In this document: positions 8,107-17,885 of the stretch, piece after piece
Numbering within the stretch: position 1 is the stretch's first letter
Layout of the letters: every line of letters starts with the position of its first letter
Source of the DNA: an uncultured Eubacterium sp.
GTDB lineage: Bacteria > Bacillota > Clostridia > Lachnospirales > Lachnospiraceae
NCBI GenBank assembly: GCA_910589595.1
Contig: CAJUTM010000005.1
Coordinates: forward strand, 36,875 to 100,874
Length of the DNA: 64,000 nucleotides
Direction of reading: 5' to 3'
Notes under the pieces: generated by a model
The model's input: only the letters and a program-made list of their open reading frames with translations
Databases searched by the model: none
Told to the model about the DNA's origin: nothing
Position numbers and translations under genes: made by a program

Positions 8107-8245
8107 AATCCTGCTCTTCCAATTCTCTCTGTAATGTCTCACCAAAATACCGCCATCTTTCCTCCTCCGGCAGACAGTGAAAACAGTCCAGATCGACTTC
8201 ATAGATGGTGGTATCATCCACGATTAATTTACTCTTACCCTCCAT
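8090..8245 (-). CDS. Small acidic protein of 51 residues, function unknown
   Basis: The reading frame begins MEGKSKLIVDDTTIYEVD and continues with a Cys/His pair in DCFHCLPEEERWRYFG. It is preceded by a good AGGTGG ribosome site 4 bases upstream of ATG 8245. It is too short for most gene callers. The protein is strongly acidic and soluble; two cysteines separated by two residues (CFHC) could bind a metal. I recognise no family. It ends inside the hairpin at 8074-8106 and lies downstream of aroC. Confidence 0.6.
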   Translation of the reverse strand: MEGKSKLIVDDTTIYEVDLDCFHCLPEEERWRYFGETLQRELEEQDFQRAD

Positions 8246-8292
8246 GTAACCACCTAAAACTATTTTCCCTTTTAATATATGTGCAAAGGAGG

Positions 8293-9396
8293 TCAGTGAT
8301 TATAAAAATCGCGAATTTTGTCAATGCGTGACGACATCCCCACAAAGAGGCTGTCCACAACGGTCAGCGCCGCCATCGCCTCAACCACGATAACAGCACG
8401 CGGCACAATAATCGGATCATGTCTTCCCTTTATCGCTATCTCGACTTCTTCCCCATCTCTATTTACCGTCTTCTGCTTCTGGAAAATGGACGGCGTCGGC
8501 TTACATGCCGCCCGAATCACGATATCATCACCATCGCTGATACCTCCCAGTATGCCGCCGGCAAAATTCGTCGCTTTTCTCACTTTTCCATCAGTAGACA
8601 TATAAAAACCATCGTTATTTTCTGAGCCGCACTTCTCTGCCACAGCAAATCCGGCTCCTATCTCCACGCCCTTGACGGAGCCAATCGAAAATATATTACC
8701 GGCCAGCGCAGCGTCCAGTTTGCCAAAAACCGGCTCCCCGACGCCGGCGGGCATACCCTGAATCACGCATTCAATTATGCCTCCCGCCGAATCATGTTCC
8801 CTCATTTTTTGCTCCAGAAAGCTTTCCGCCTCCGCCGAAGCTTGCAAATCCGGCATGCGCAGCGGACTCTTTTCTATGTTTTCCCACGACATACGAGCGC
8901 TGTCACAAACAATCGGGCCAATCTGCTTCGCATAGGCTGAAACGGATATTCCCAGTTCGTCCAGTACCTTAGCGGCCACCGCTCCGGCCGCCACCCGTCC
9001 AATCGTCTCACGGCCCGAAGAACGTCCGCCTCCGCGATAGTCACGAAAACCATATTTGGCGTCAAAGGTGTAATCTGCATGTCCCGGACGATACACATTA
9101 GCGATATCTGAATAGTCTTTTGACTTTTGTGATTTGTTGAGCACCATCATGGCAATGGGGGTTCCTGTCGTCTTTCCCTCGAAAACTCCCGACATAATCG
9201 TCACCTCGTCGCCCTCTTTGCGGGGAGTCGCATATTTCGTTTCCCCCGGTTTCCGGCGGTTTAAATAGTTCTGTATATCTTCCCCGCTCAATGAAATGCC
9301 GGCCGGACAGCCATCTACCACAACACCGAGTCCTTTGCCGTGCGACTCTCCCCATGTAGATATGCGAAACACCTCTCCCATTATCGAACCCGCCAT
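8293..9396 (-). CDS. aroC: Chorismate synthase
   Basis: This 367-residue enzyme makes chorismate from EPSP with reduced FMN, the last common step for aromatic amino acids. Motifs: FRISTWGESHGKGLGVVVDG near the N-terminus, the RPGHADYTFDAKYGFRDYRGGGRSSGRETIGRVAAGA block (FMN and EPSP binding, including the catalytic histidine and arginines), and the C-terminal RHDP motif. I chose ATG 9396 because an AAAGGATG ribosome site precedes it at normal spacing; the ATG at 9408 overlaps that site. Confidence 0.95.
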   Translation of the reverse strand: MAGSIMGEVFRISTWGESHGKGLGVVVDGCPAGISLSGEDIQNYLNRRKPGETKYATPRKEGDEVTIMSGVFEGKTTGTPIAMMVLNKSQKSKDYSDIANVYRPGHADYTFDAKYGFRDYRGGGRSSGRETIGRVAAGAVAAKVLDELGISVSAYAKQIGPIVCDSARMSWENIEKSPLRMPDLQASAEAESFLEQKMREHDSAGGIIECVIQGMPAGVGEPVFGKLDAALAGNIFSIGSVKGVEIGAGFAVAEKCGSENNDGFYMSTDGKVRKATNFAGGILGGISDGDDIVIRAACKPTPSIFQKQKTVNRDGEEVEIAIKGRHDPIIVPRAVIVVEAMAALTVVDSLFVGMSSRIDKIRDFYNH

Positions 9397-9425
9397 TTTC
9401 TTACACATCCTTTCACGTTAGCATC

Positions 9426-9454
9426 TTGAACTTTTCTTCAATCTATTGTATAAT
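9426..9454 (+). promoter_or_regulatory. Sigma-A promoter of the cheX-cheY pair
   Basis: TTGAAC, a 17-base spacer and a perfect TATAAT lie about 30 bases upstream of the cheX-like start at 9484, followed by an AAAGGAG ribosome site. Confidence 0.75.
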
Positions 9455-9483
9455 AATTTCAATATAATTGAAAGGAGATTTTT

Positions 9484-10353
9484 ATGTTTAGTCAATTTTT
9501 GGGGCATTATCTGGTACAAAACGATTTAATTACCGCTGAGCAATTTTCCTCCTGTATGGATTACATAAGACAAAATCGTGTAAAGCTGGGGTTAATTGCA
9601 GAGACAGAAGGACTATTGACTCACGCGCAGGCGAATGAGCTTAACCAGTTGCAGATGCAGACAGACAAACGTTTTGGTGATTTGGCAGTGGAGAAGGGCT
9701 ATTTAACCGAAACGGATGTTAAATATCTTTTAGGACGTCAGGGTAATCCTTATCTAATTTTCGTACAAGCTTTGGAAGAGAATAATTTCCTTACCAGAGA
9801 TGAAATCAACGACGCCATTGAAAATTTCAAAACCGCAAACGGATTGACAGACGAAGTCGTACAGGCGATTCAGAACGGCGATATCGAAAAAATGCTGCCC
9901 GCTTTCGTTGACGTTGACAATGATAAATACATCGCGCTCATCGGCCTGACTTTGCGCAACATCGTTCGTTTTGTCAGTTCTTATATCCGTATTGAAAAAG
10001 GAAGCTTTGCTTCTTCTTTATCCGCACGCTATATTGTCTATCAGCATACAACGGGAGATTTTGACGGATTTCTCGGTTTTACATGCGATGACGACAGCAT
10101 CTTAACGATAGCGGAGAATTTCGGCAAAGAAAAATTTGCCAAGGTAGATGAGGATGCATTGGATTCTGTATGTGAATTTACCAATTGCGTCAACGGACTT
10201 TATGCAACGGAGTTAAGCTATCAGAATATTACGATTGATATGCTTCCTCCTGAATTTTATTTTGACGTCACCGTTAAAGATAAAGGTGACTTTTTTATTC
10301 TGCCTCTTTATATAAACGGCGGCAAAACCAACTTAATCGTAAAGCTAACCTAA
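9484..10353 (+). CDS. CheX-like CheY-P phosphatase with N-terminal MshEN-like domain
   Basis: The 289-residue protein joins two parts. Residues 1-115 contain two copies of a motif like that of MshEN c-di-GMP-binding domains: LGHYLVQNDLITAEQ near residue 6 and RFGDLAVEKGYLTETDVKYLLGRQ (broken at residues 63-86). Residues about 150-289 form a CheC/CheX-type domain with the catalytic E-x-x-N motif at E231-N234 (EFTN), which dephosphorylates CheY-P. The gene is cotranscribed with cheY 38 bases downstream, which is its likely substrate. The fusion suggests chemotaxis adaptation might respond to c-di-GMP. Confidence 0.75.
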   Translation: MFSQFLGHYLVQNDLITAEQFSSCMDYIRQNRVKLGLIAETEGLLTHAQANELNQLQMQTDKRFGDLAVEKGYLTETDVKYLLGRQGNPYLIFVQALEENNFLTRDEINDAIENFKTANGLTDEVVQAIQNGDIEKMLPAFVDVDNDKYIALIGLTLRNIVRFVSSYIRIEKGSFASSLSARYIVYQHTTGDFDGFLGFTCDDDSILTIAENFGKEKFAKVDEDALDSVCEFTNCVNGLYATELSYQNITIDMLPPEFYFDVTVKDKGDFFILPLYINGGKTNLIVKLT

Positions 10354-10391
10354 ACTATATATAAATGTGTATTTAAAGGAGAATGACTACT

Positions 10392-10751
10392 ATGGCAAAA
10401 GTATTAATTGTTGATGATTCCCGTACTTCACGGCGCATACTTCGCAATATTCTGACAGAAAATGGTCACGAAGTAGTTGGCGAAGCAGAAAACGGTCAAA
10501 TCGGCTACGAAAAGTATATCGAATTATCCCCTGACATTATCACTTTGGATATTACCATGCCGGTTCTGGACGGACTCGGCTCTCTGAAAAAAATTATGGC
10601 ATACGATGAAAAAGCCCATGTCATTATGATTACTGCAGCCGGCCAGAAAAACAAAATGGTTGACGCCATTAAACTGGGCGCCAACGAGTTTATCCAAAAG
10701 CCGTTTGAGCCGGAACAGATTTTAAGTGTTATCCAAAATCTGTCCAAATAA
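10392..10751 (+). CDS. cheY: CheY-type response regulator
   Basis: The 119-residue single-domain receiver carries the acidic pocket (VDDS at residues 7-10), the phosphorylated aspartate in IITLDITMP, the conserved Thr in ITA and the Lys in FIQKPF. It has no output domain and so acts as CheY, which binds the flagellar switch. ATG 10392 lies 10 bases after AGGAG; the ATG at 10383 is too close to it. Its neighbour encodes the CheX-like phosphatase. Confidence 0.9.
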   Translation: MAKVLIVDDSRTSRRILRNILTENGHEVVGEAENGQIGYEKYIELSPDIITLDITMPVLDGLGSLKKIMAYDEKAHVIMITAAGQKNKMVDAIKLGANEFIQKPFEPEQILSVIQNLSK

Positions 10752-10781
10752 AATGTACTTCCTTTATGCGAAAGCATCAAA

Positions 10782-10834
10782 AAAAGACAGCCTGACGATG
10801 GCAAGTCGATAACCCCGCCGTCAAGCTGTCTTTT
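10782..10834. terminator. Bidirectional terminator between cheY and the YhfC-like gene
   Basis: AAAAGACAGC at 10782-10791 plus TGACG pair with CGTCA plus GCTGTCTTTT at 10819-10834. Both ends carry A or T runs, so it can stop both converging genes. Confidence 0.8.
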
Positions 10835-10838
10835 CTTA

Positions 10839-11582
10839 CTATTTCCAACGACGCCAGAGCCAGAGGACGCCGACAGACATAGCTGTTAATATAACGCATA
10901 TAACCGTCCTCGCTACCGCCATCGGGCAGTATGTATTCAATATCACATCCGTAAAGCGCATAAATACATAGACAACGACCGGTATGGCACAGGCCTGAAC
11001 ATAATTCTTTTCCAAATAATATTTTCCCATCGCATACGCAATACCCATGAAAATAATTACCATAAGAATATTCCGGTACGAGGATACATAGAGCATTCCC
11101 GACGACATTGTGAGAATTTTCGCTTTCGCCGCCTCTGTTCCCGCATAAGTACCGCTGTTGATTTGAAGCGCATAATACAAGTCAAAACCATAACTGAGAA
11201 TCGAATAACCGATTCCAAAACCGATTCCTACAGTCGCCGAACGATACAGGGAGCGCTGTTTTGTATTCGTCAGATAGATGCCCCAATACAGTCCCAGAGC
11301 GATAAAAATTCCACTCACCAGCGCCTCTGCCGCCGCAAAAAGAAGAGCCGCCCCTCCGGTTATATTTCGCAGCCACGGCAAATTGGCAAAGAGAACCAAC
11401 GCAAGGAAACTGTAGATTACTTCCTGCCAGATATATCCTAAAATACCATATCCGGCGGCTCCCATCATGCCGGTTTCAATCTTGCTGGATTTTTTCCAAA
11501 AGAGATAGTACAGGACTGCTCCTGCGAGCAGTGGCAGGACAATCGCCATAATAAGTCCCGTCATCTGTGCTGATGTAACCAT
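10839..11582 (-). CDS. YhfC-type intramembrane protein
   Basis: The 247-residue protein has about seven to eight membrane helices, beginning MVTSAQMTGLIMAIVLPLLAGA, and a central GIGFGIGYSILSYGFDLYYALQ segment. This layout fits the YhfC/DUF2324 family, distantly related to CAAX-type membrane proteases, though the diagnostic EE-xxxR motif is not obvious. It is the last gene of the secA-prfB-cheW-hom run. Its function is not established. Confidence 0.7.
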   Translation of the reverse strand: MVTSAQMTGLIMAIVLPLLAGAVLYYLFWKKSSKIETGMMGAAGYGILGYIWQEVIYSFLALVLFANLPWLRNITGGAALLFAAAEALVSGIFIALGLYWGIYLTNTKQRSLYRSATVGIGFGIGYSILSYGFDLYYALQINSGTYAGTEAAKAKILTMSSGMLYVSSYRNILMVIIFMGIAYAMGKYYLEKNYVQACAIPVVVYVFMRFTDVILNTYCPMAVARTVICVILTAMSVGVLWLWRRWK

Positions 11583-11615
11583 AACTTATCTATTTCCTTT
11601 CCGGCATTATTTACA

Positions 11616-12821
11616 TTAAAAACCAACCCGTATTCTTGTAATAAAGCTGTCAAAACCGCCGATAATTTCATGGAACGCTTTCTCTGTCAGCGGCTCTGTA
11701 ATAAAGCCAAACTCACCGCCGATTCCCGCGTCTACCACCTCAATATCGTCAAACGCCGACTCTGCCTTTTCTTTTTCCTGTGCACCAATACGGACAAAAA
11801 AGCGGTTTGTCATCTCGTCCATCGGCGCCACTTCCTGTTTCGTATCTTCCCAAATCGTCATCACATTAGTATTCATATGCTTTACGGCGTCTACCACATC
11901 CGATACTACCGCGCTCGCTGTTGCTTCTTTTCCCGCACCTTTGCCATAAAACATAACATCACCAAGCATATTGCCGGTAACACAAATGGCGTTAAATACA
12001 TCGTTTACCGCATAGAGAGGATTGTCACTCTGTATCATCTGCGGCGCCACCATCGCATACAGCTTGCCGCCAATTTTCTTACTCGTACCGAAAATCTTAA
12101 TGGCTGCCCCGATTGCTTTCGCGTATTTAAAATCTTCCGCCGTGATTTTTGTGATTCCCTCGGTGTAAATATCCTCATAATCGACCTGCTGTCCGTATGC
12201 CAGAGAAGTCAGAATGGCAATCTTGCGGCAGGCGTCATATCCCTCTATATCGGCCGTCGGGTCTTTCTCGGCATATCCTAATTCCTGCGCCTCTTTTAAC
12301 ACATCCGCAAAATCCGAACCGTCATTTGCCATTTTCGTTAAAATATAATTGGTCGTACCGTTGAGGATACCGTTAATTTGCTCGATTTTGTCCGCTGTCA
12401 GACTCTGATTCAGAGGACGGATAATCGGTATTCCGCCGCCGACGCTGGCTTCGAAAAGGAAATTGACCGTTTTCGTCTTGGCGATATGTACCAGTTCTGC
12501 ACCATGTGCAGCAACCAGTTCTTTATTGGATGTGCAGACACTCTTACCTGCCAGAAGTGATTTTTTCACAAACTCATAGGCCGGTTTCGTACCTCCCATC
12601 GTCTCCACTACAATAGACACTTCCGGATCATCGAGAATAATATTGAAATCGTGAACTACCTTACTCTGAATCGGGTCTTCCGGAAAATCTCTCAAATCGA
12701 GAACATATTTGACTTCCACTTCCTGTCCGGCGCGTTTTGCTATTATTTTTGTATTGGTTTGAAGAACATGAACCACACCGGAACCTACGGTTCCATATCC
12801 TAATACTGCTATCTTAATCAT
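11616..12821 (-). CDS. hom: Homoserine dehydrogenase
   Basis: This 401-residue enzyme reduces aspartate semialdehyde to homoserine for threonine and methionine synthesis. The N-terminal NAD(P) fold starts IKIAVLGYGTVGSGV; the catalytic domain has the conserved GILNGTTNYIL and the YAEKDPTADIEGYDACRKIAIL block. The C-terminal 80 residues form a short ACT-like regulatory region. Its start overlaps the cheW-like stop by 8 bases (12814-12821), so the two are translationally coupled, an odd partnership of metabolism and chemotaxis. Confidence 0.95.
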   Translation of the reverse strand: MIKIAVLGYGTVGSGVVHVLQTNTKIIAKRAGQEVEVKYVLDLRDFPEDPIQSKVVHDFNIILDDPEVSIVVETMGGTKPAYEFVKKSLLAGKSVCTSNKELVAAHGAELVHIAKTKTVNFLFEASVGGGIPIIRPLNQSLTADKIEQINGILNGTTNYILTKMANDGSDFADVLKEAQELGYAEKDPTADIEGYDACRKIAILTSLAYGQQVDYEDIYTEGITKITAEDFKYAKAIGAAIKIFGTSKKIGGKLYAMVAPQMIQSDNPLYAVNDVFNAICVTGNMLGDVMFYGKGAGKEATASAVVSDVVDAVKHMNTNVMTIWEDTKQEVAPMDEMTNRFFVRIGAQEKEKAESAFDDIEVVDAGIGGEFGFITEPLTEKAFHEIIGGFDSFITRIRVGF

Positions 12822-13290
12822 TACTGCCTCCTGTTTCTAACTCTTTTAGCGCTTTTTGAATTTCTTTCCACTCTGCGTCTTCTAAAAACTTTTCGGGATT
12901 CATCGTCAAAATCAACGTGCCTCCGCTCTTAATAATAAACTCGGCATAGGATGTATCGTCTGTCTGCAGCAGCGCCGGAAAATTTTGCACCTCATTCCCC
13001 TCTGCCTTTACAATCTTTGATACGTCGTCGACTACAATCGCCAGCTTCCCCTGCCGTGTCCGCAGCACAAGATATTTCGTTTCCGGTGTAACATCTGCGG
13101 CCGGTAACGTCAGACGCCTCTTAATATCAAACACCGGAATCAACTCGTTGCGAATCGTTACCGCTCCCTGCATGCATTCCGGCAAGTCCGGCGCTTCCAT
13201 CATATCGGCATACTTCTCAATCCCGTGAAGCCTGCTCACTTCCACACCATACTCTTTGCCGCTTAGCGTAAATGTTACAATCTCCTTCAT
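12814..13290 (-). CDS. CheW-like adaptor protein
   Basis: The 158-residue protein is a CheW fold: EIVTFTLSGKEYGVEVSRLHGIEKY at the N-terminus, then MQGAVTIRNELIPVFDIKRRL and KLAIVVDDVSKIVK. CheW couples chemoreceptors to CheA. The C-terminus carries an additional acidic helix (residues about 135-158). It lies between prfB and hom rather than in a chemotaxis operon, which suggests a dispersed or specialised adaptor. Confidence 0.85.
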   Translation of the reverse strand: MKEIVTFTLSGKEYGVEVSRLHGIEKYADMMEAPDLPECMQGAVTIRNELIPVFDIKRRLTLPAADVTPETKYLVLRTRQGKLAIVVDDVSKIVKAEGNEVQNFPALLQTDDTSYAEFIIKSGGTLILTMNPEKFLEDAEWKEIQKALKELETGGSND

Positions 13291-13306
13291 CCTGCACTGT
13301 CTCCTC

Positions 13307-14411
13307 CTAAGAATTAATCCACTTTAAGTACGCATTCATAAACATATCAATATCGCCATCCATCACCGCAGAAACATTTCCCGTCTCGGCGTCGGTGCGA
13401 TGGTCTTTTACCATCGTGTATGGCTGCATAACATACGAACGTATCTGACTCCCCCAGCCAATCTCTTTGACTTCTCCGCGTATATCGGATTCTTTGGCAA
13501 GGTTCTCCTGCTCACGGAGCAAAAGAAGCTTTGCCTTTAACATCTGCATGGCCTTATCCTTATTCATATGTTGGGAGCGCTCGTTTTGACACTGAACGAC
13601 AATTCCCGTCGGGAAATGCGTAATCCGGATAGCGGACGACGTCTTGTTGATGTGCTGTCCTCCAGCTCCGCTGGAGCGGTACGTGTCTACGCGAATGTCG
13701 TCATCGGCAATCTCAATGTCGATATCCTGCTCGATATCCGGCATGACGTCGCAGGAAACGAACGAAGTCTGCCGCTTCCCTGCCGCATTAAACGGCGAAA
13801 TCCGCACAAGACGGTGAACGCCGTGCTCGCTTTTGAGATAACCGTATACGTTCTCACCACTGATTTCCAGCGTGACCGACTTCAATCCGGCCTCTTCACC
13901 GTCAAGCGAATCCAATACTGTCACATGAAATCCGCGCTTATCCGCCCACTTTTCGTACATGCGGCAGAGCATACTCGCCCAATCACAGCTTTCCGTACCT
14001 CCGGCTCCCGCATGCAGCGTAAGTATGGCATTTTCGCCGTCGTGTTCGCCTGTCAGCAGCGTTGTAATCCGCAAATCTTCAAATTCGTGCTGAAAATCTT
14101 CAAATTCCTGCTGAACTTCCGGAACCAGCGTATCGTCATCCTCTTCATTTCCCATCTCAATCAGGGTGAGGATATCGTCGTACGCCATGCTGAGCTTATC
14201 CGCACGTTCCACAACGCTCTTTAAGTCTTTTACTTCTTTCATGTCGGCGCTTGCTTTCTCGGCATTCTCCCAAAAATCAGGCGCCTCCATATTTCTCTCC
14301 AATTCCTCGATTCTAAGCTTCTTTTCCGCTAAGTTAAAGTGAATCCCTTACTTCCAGAAGCGGTTTCTCGAAACTGCTTAATTCGATTCGTATATTATCC
14401 AATTCAACCAC
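13307..14411 (-). CDS. prfB: Peptide chain release factor 2 with programmed +1 frameshift
   Basis: RF2 ends translation at UGA and UAA. A 25-codon leader starts at GTG 14411 (MVELDNIRIELSSFEKPLLE...) behind an AAAGGTGG site and ends DSL at CTT 14337-14339, followed by an in-frame TAA at 14334-14336. A +1 slip on CTT-T reads AAC and continues NLAEKKLRIEELERNMEAPDFW to the end, giving 367 residues, the usual RF2 length. The GAGGQHINKTSSAIRITH block (GGQ catalytic motif) and the R-S-S-G motif are present. The leader stop is UAA rather than the usual UGA. It is probably cotranscribed with secA. Confidence 0.95.
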
Positions 14412-14491
14412 TCGAATCACCACCTTTATTTTTTCTCTATCTTTATCTACAAATAGCGGACTTTCCCGTTATCTGCAAAGTTACCGCCTTA

Positions 14492-17053
14492 TCAGCGCCC
14501 GCAGCAATGCTTATATTTCTTGCCGGAGCCACACGGACACGGCGCATTGCGGCTAATCTTGTCGCTCTTGCGGACAATCGGAGCGTTGGCTGTATCATCT
14601 TTATTCGTACCCGTGACCTGCGCTACCTGCTCGCGTTCAACTTTCTGCTCAATGCGCACATGCATAAGCATTTTCACGGTTTCCTCACGAATGGATTCTG
14701 TCATTTCATTGAACATGTCATAACCCTGTAAACGGTATTCTACGACCGGATCTCTCTGGGCAAATGACTGCAGGCCAATTCCCTGACGGAGCTGGTCCAT
14801 ATCATCAATATGGTTCATCCAGCGGCTGTCGGTAGCTTTCAACAATACGACGCGCTCCATCTCACGAATCTGTTCCAAATCCGGAAATTCGGCTTCTTTA
14901 TTCTCATAAATGCGCAGGGCTTCCTCCTGCAGACGCTCTATCAAATCATGTTTCGTGATTCCCTCGTCTCTTGTCTTATCAAATGTGACCGGCTCTACCG
15001 GTATCACCGGAATCAGTATGTCGTTTAACTGTGTCAAATCCCAATCTTCCGGAAGCTGGTCGTCTCCGATTACGATATTTACATATTTCTGCACGACCTC
15101 GCTAATCATGCCGACAATGTCTTCGCGCATATCGTTGCCGTCTAACACTTTACGGCGTTCCGCATAGATAATCTCGCGCTGTTCATTATTGATTTGGTCA
15201 TATTCCAACAGGTTCTTACGAATTCCGTAGTTGTTGCTCTCAATCTTCTTCTGCGCGCGCTCAATCGCCTTGTTGAGCATCTTATGCTGTATTTGCTCGC
15301 CCTCCGGCATACCTAATGAATTAAACATCTGCATCAGGTTCTGCGAGCCAAACAGACGCATTAAGTCATCCTCTAACGAGATATAGAATTTGGATTCACC
15401 TTCGTCTCCCTGACGTCCGGCACGGCCGCGCAGCTGATTGTCAATACGTCGGGATTCATGCCTCTCCGTACCAATAATCTTTAAGCCGCCGAGCTCCGTG
15501 ACGCCATCTTCCAGTTTAATATCCGTTCCACGTCCGGCCATGTTGGTGGCAATCGTTACCGCACCTTTATGTCCGGCGTCCGCTATAATCTCCGCCTCCA
15601 TCTCATGGAACTTGGCATTCAGCACTTTATGTGGAATGCCGACTTTGCGCAGCATCTGTGACAGCTCCTCCGAGGCGTCGATGGTAATCGTACCGACGAG
15701 TACCGGCTGACCTTTCTCATGGCTGGCAATAATGTCTTTTACAATGGCGTTTAATTTCTCTTTTTTTGTTTTGTATACCGAATCGTTATGGTCGATACGC
15801 TGTACCGGCAGATTCGTCGGAATTTCCACAACGTCCATGCCGTAAATCTCACGGAATTCTTTCTCCTCCGTGAGCGCCGTACCGGTCATACCACACTTTT
15901 TGCTGTATTTATTGAAGAAGTTCTGGAATGTAATCGTCGCCAGCGTCTTGCTCTCGCGCTTCACCTTAACATGCTCTTTGGCCTCAATCGCCTGATGAAG
16001 CCCGTCGGAATAACGGCGTCCCGGCATAATACGTCCGGTAAATTCATCAACGATAAGAACTTCGTTCTCCTTAACGACATAATCCTTATCGATATGCATG
16101 AGCGCATGCGCGCGCAGCGATAAGTTCACGCAGTGCTGAATCTCCAGATTCTCAGGGTCTGCCAGATTGTCCAGATGAAAGAAACGCTCTACCTTTTTGA
16201 CACCCTGTTCCGTGAGGTTGACTGTCTTTTCCTTTTCATTTGCCACATAGTCGCCGGTCTCGTTATTATCTTCTTTCATAATAATGTCCATTTTGGACAA
16301 TTCTTTTTCCGTACCTCTCTTTAACTGACGCACGAGATTATCGCAGGCTTCATAAATCTTTGTTGATTTACCGCTGGAGCCGGAAATAATAAGCGGTGTC
16401 CTCGCCTCGTCAATCAAAACCGAGTCCACCTCGTCGACAATCGCATAATGAAGTTCTCTCTGCACTAACTGTTCTTTGTAAATCACCATATTGTCGCGCA
16501 GATAATCGAAGCCCAGCTCATTGTTCGTGGCATAGGTAATATCGCAATTATAGGCCTCGCGTCTCTCGTCATTGTCCATACTGTTCAATATAACACCGAC
16601 AGTCAGACCAAGAAATTCATGTATCTGTCCCATCCACTCGGCGTCACGCTTTGCCAGATAGTCATTGACCGTAACGATATGAACCCCTTTTCCCGACAGG
16701 GCGTTCAGATAAGCCGGCAGTGTGGAGACCAGCGTCTTTCCTTCACCGGTTCTCATCTCCGTAATACGTCCCTGATGTAAAATAACACCGCCGATAAGCT
16801 GCACGCGGAAGTGTCTCATACCGAGAGTTCTCTTCGAGGCTTCGCGCACAACGGCATACGCCTCCGGCAATATATCATCTAACGTCTCTCCCTCTGAAAG
16901 CCGCTTCTTAAATTCATCTGTCTTCGCCCTCAAAGCCTCATCGGACATTTTCTCCATCTCAGGTTCCATACCTTCAATTTTATCTACAATCGGAATCACC
17001 CGTTTCACTTCGCGTTCACTATGCGTTCCGATAACCTTACTTAGTAGTCCCAT
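14492..17053 (-). CDS. secA: Preprotein translocase ATPase SecA
   Basis: SecA (853 residues) drives secreted proteins through SecYEG. Walker A is [12 protein letters not shown], Walker B is [20 protein letters not shown], and the helicase motif [16 protein letters not shown] is intact. The protein ends with the SEC-C zinc finger [21 protein letters not shown] 17053 ([14 protein letters not shown]) has a GGAG site 9 bases upstream and gives the standard start; a longer frame to 17068 is not needed. A promoter lies at 17106-17134; prfB follows directly. Confidence 0.97.
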   Translation of the reverse strand: MGLLSKVIGTHSEREVKRVIPIVDKIEGMEPEMEKMSDEALRAKTDEFKKRLSEGETLDDILPEAYAVVREASKRTLGMRHFRVQLIGGVILHQGRITEMRTGEGKTLVSTLPAYLNALSGKGVHIVTVNDYLAKRDAEWMGQIHEFLGLTVGVILNSMDNDERREAYNCDITYATNNELGFDYLRDNMVIYKEQLVQRELHYAIVDEVDSVLIDEARTPLIISGSSGKSTKIYEACDNLVRQLKRGTEKELSKMDIIMKEDNNETGDYVANEKEKTVNLTEQGVKKVERFFHLDNLADPENLEIQHCVNLSLRAHALMHIDKDYVVKENEVLIVDEFTGRIMPGRRYSDGLHQAIEAKEHVKVKRESKTLATITFQNFFNKYSKKCGMTGTALTEEKEFREIYGMDVVEIPTNLPVQRIDHNDSVYKTKKEKLNAIVKDIIASHEKGQPVLVGTITIDASEELSQMLRKVGIPHKVLNAKFHEMEAEIIADAGHKGAVTIATNMAGRGTDIKLEDGVTELGGLKIIGTERHESRRIDNQLRGRAGRQGDEGESKFYISLEDDLMRLFGSQNLMQMFNSLGMPEGEQIQHKMLNKAIERAQKKIESNNYGIRKNLLEYDQINNEQREIIYAERRKVLDGNDMREDIVGMISEVVQKYVNIVIGDDQLPEDWDLTQLNDILIPVIPVEPVTFDKTRDEGITKHDLIERLQEEALRIYENKEAEFPDLEQIREMERVVLLKATDSRWMNHIDDMDQLRQGIGLQSFAQRDPVVEYRLQGYDMFNEMTESIREETVKMLMHVRIEQKVEREQVAQVTGTNKDDTANAPIVRKSDKISRNAPCPCGSGKKYKHCCGR

Positions 17054-17105
17054 TTTGTCACTCTCCATTTATTTAATCGCAAAAGCTTGTTTCTTACCCT
17101 CATAC

Positions 17106-17134
17106 ATTCTAACATTAGTTTGCTTATGTTTCAA
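17106..17134 (-). promoter_or_regulatory. Sigma-A promoter of secA
   Basis: TTGAAA, a 17-base spacer and TAGAAT lie about 55 bases upstream of the secA start on the minus strand. Confidence 0.65.
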
Positions 17135-17190
17135 CCCAAAATACATAGAAGTTTGTGTCAGAAAGGTGTTTTCATCCGCAATGAATGAAA

Positions 17191-17231
17191 TAAAAAAGTA
17201 CCAATCCGCACATCCGTCCAGACTGGCACTT
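17191..17231 (-). terminator. Terminator after hpf
   Basis: On the minus strand AAGTGCCAGTC pairs with GATTGGTACTT in an 11-bp stem with two G-T pairs, followed by six T residues. It separates hpf from the secA promoter. Confidence 0.8.
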
Positions 17232-17253
17232 CTCCACAATAATATAAATTGTA

Positions 17254-17781
17254 TTAAAATTCCGGCTCTATCAAACCGTATGTATTTCCTTTCCTCTTAT
17301 ATACGACATTCACTTCGTCTGACTCCGAGTTGCGGAAAACAAAGAAATTATGCCCCAGAAGCTCCATCTGCACACAGGCCTCTTCCGGATCCATCGGCTT
17401 CATCTCAAACTTTTTGGAACGGATAATCCGGATGTCCTCATCTTCATATGCGTCCTCTTCAATAAATGCCTTGCTCAATTGTACGGCATTCTGCGCCTTG
17501 TCAATCAGCTTATTTTTGTATTTCCGCAGTTGTCTCTCAATCACTTCCTCTACCAAATCAATCGATACATACATATCTGTGCTTGTCTCTTCCGCACGAA
17601 TAATGGAACCTTTCATCGGTACCGTAACTTCGATTTTCTGACGGTTTTTTTCTGTACTCAATGTCACATGCACTTCTGTGGAATCTGTAAAATATCTCTC
17701 CAATTTACCAATTTTTTCTTCCACTGCTGAACGTAACCCTTCTGTTATGTCAATGTTTTTTCCGCTAATTACTAAATTCAT
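17254..17781 (-). CDS. hpf: Long-form ribosome hibernation promoting factor
   Basis: The 175-residue protein binds the small ribosomal subunit and, in its long form, pairs ribosomes into inactive 100S dimers in stationary phase. It has the N-terminal HPF/YfiA domain (MNLVISGKNIDITEGLRSAVEEKIGKLERYF) and the C-terminal dimerising domain (FEMKPMDPEEACVQMELLGHNFFVFRN). I chose ATG 17781, which follows an AAAGGAG site; a longer frame to 17865 would run over the promoter at 17857-17885. Confidence 0.93.
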   Translation of the reverse strand: MNLVISGKNIDITEGLRSAVEEKIGKLERYFTDSTEVHVTLSTEKNRQKIEVTVPMKGSIIRAEETSTDMYVSIDLVEEVIERQLRKYKNKLIDKAQNAVQLSKAFIEEDAYEDEDIRIIRSKKFEMKPMDPEEACVQMELLGHNFFVFRNSESDEVNVVYKRKGNTYGLIEPEF

Positions 17782-17856
17782 ATTGCTCAGCTCCTTTGCC
17801 CATAAGTTTTCAGCAGGAAAAATCTTTCTGTCAAATCTTTCCTTGCTTGTACTCCT

Positions 17857-17885
17857 ATTATACATGATATTGTTCCTTTCGGCAA
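17857..17885 (-). promoter_or_regulatory. Sigma-A promoter of hpf
   Basis: TTGCCG, a 17-base spacer and a perfect TATAAT lie about 75 bases upstream of hpf. Confidence 0.65.
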
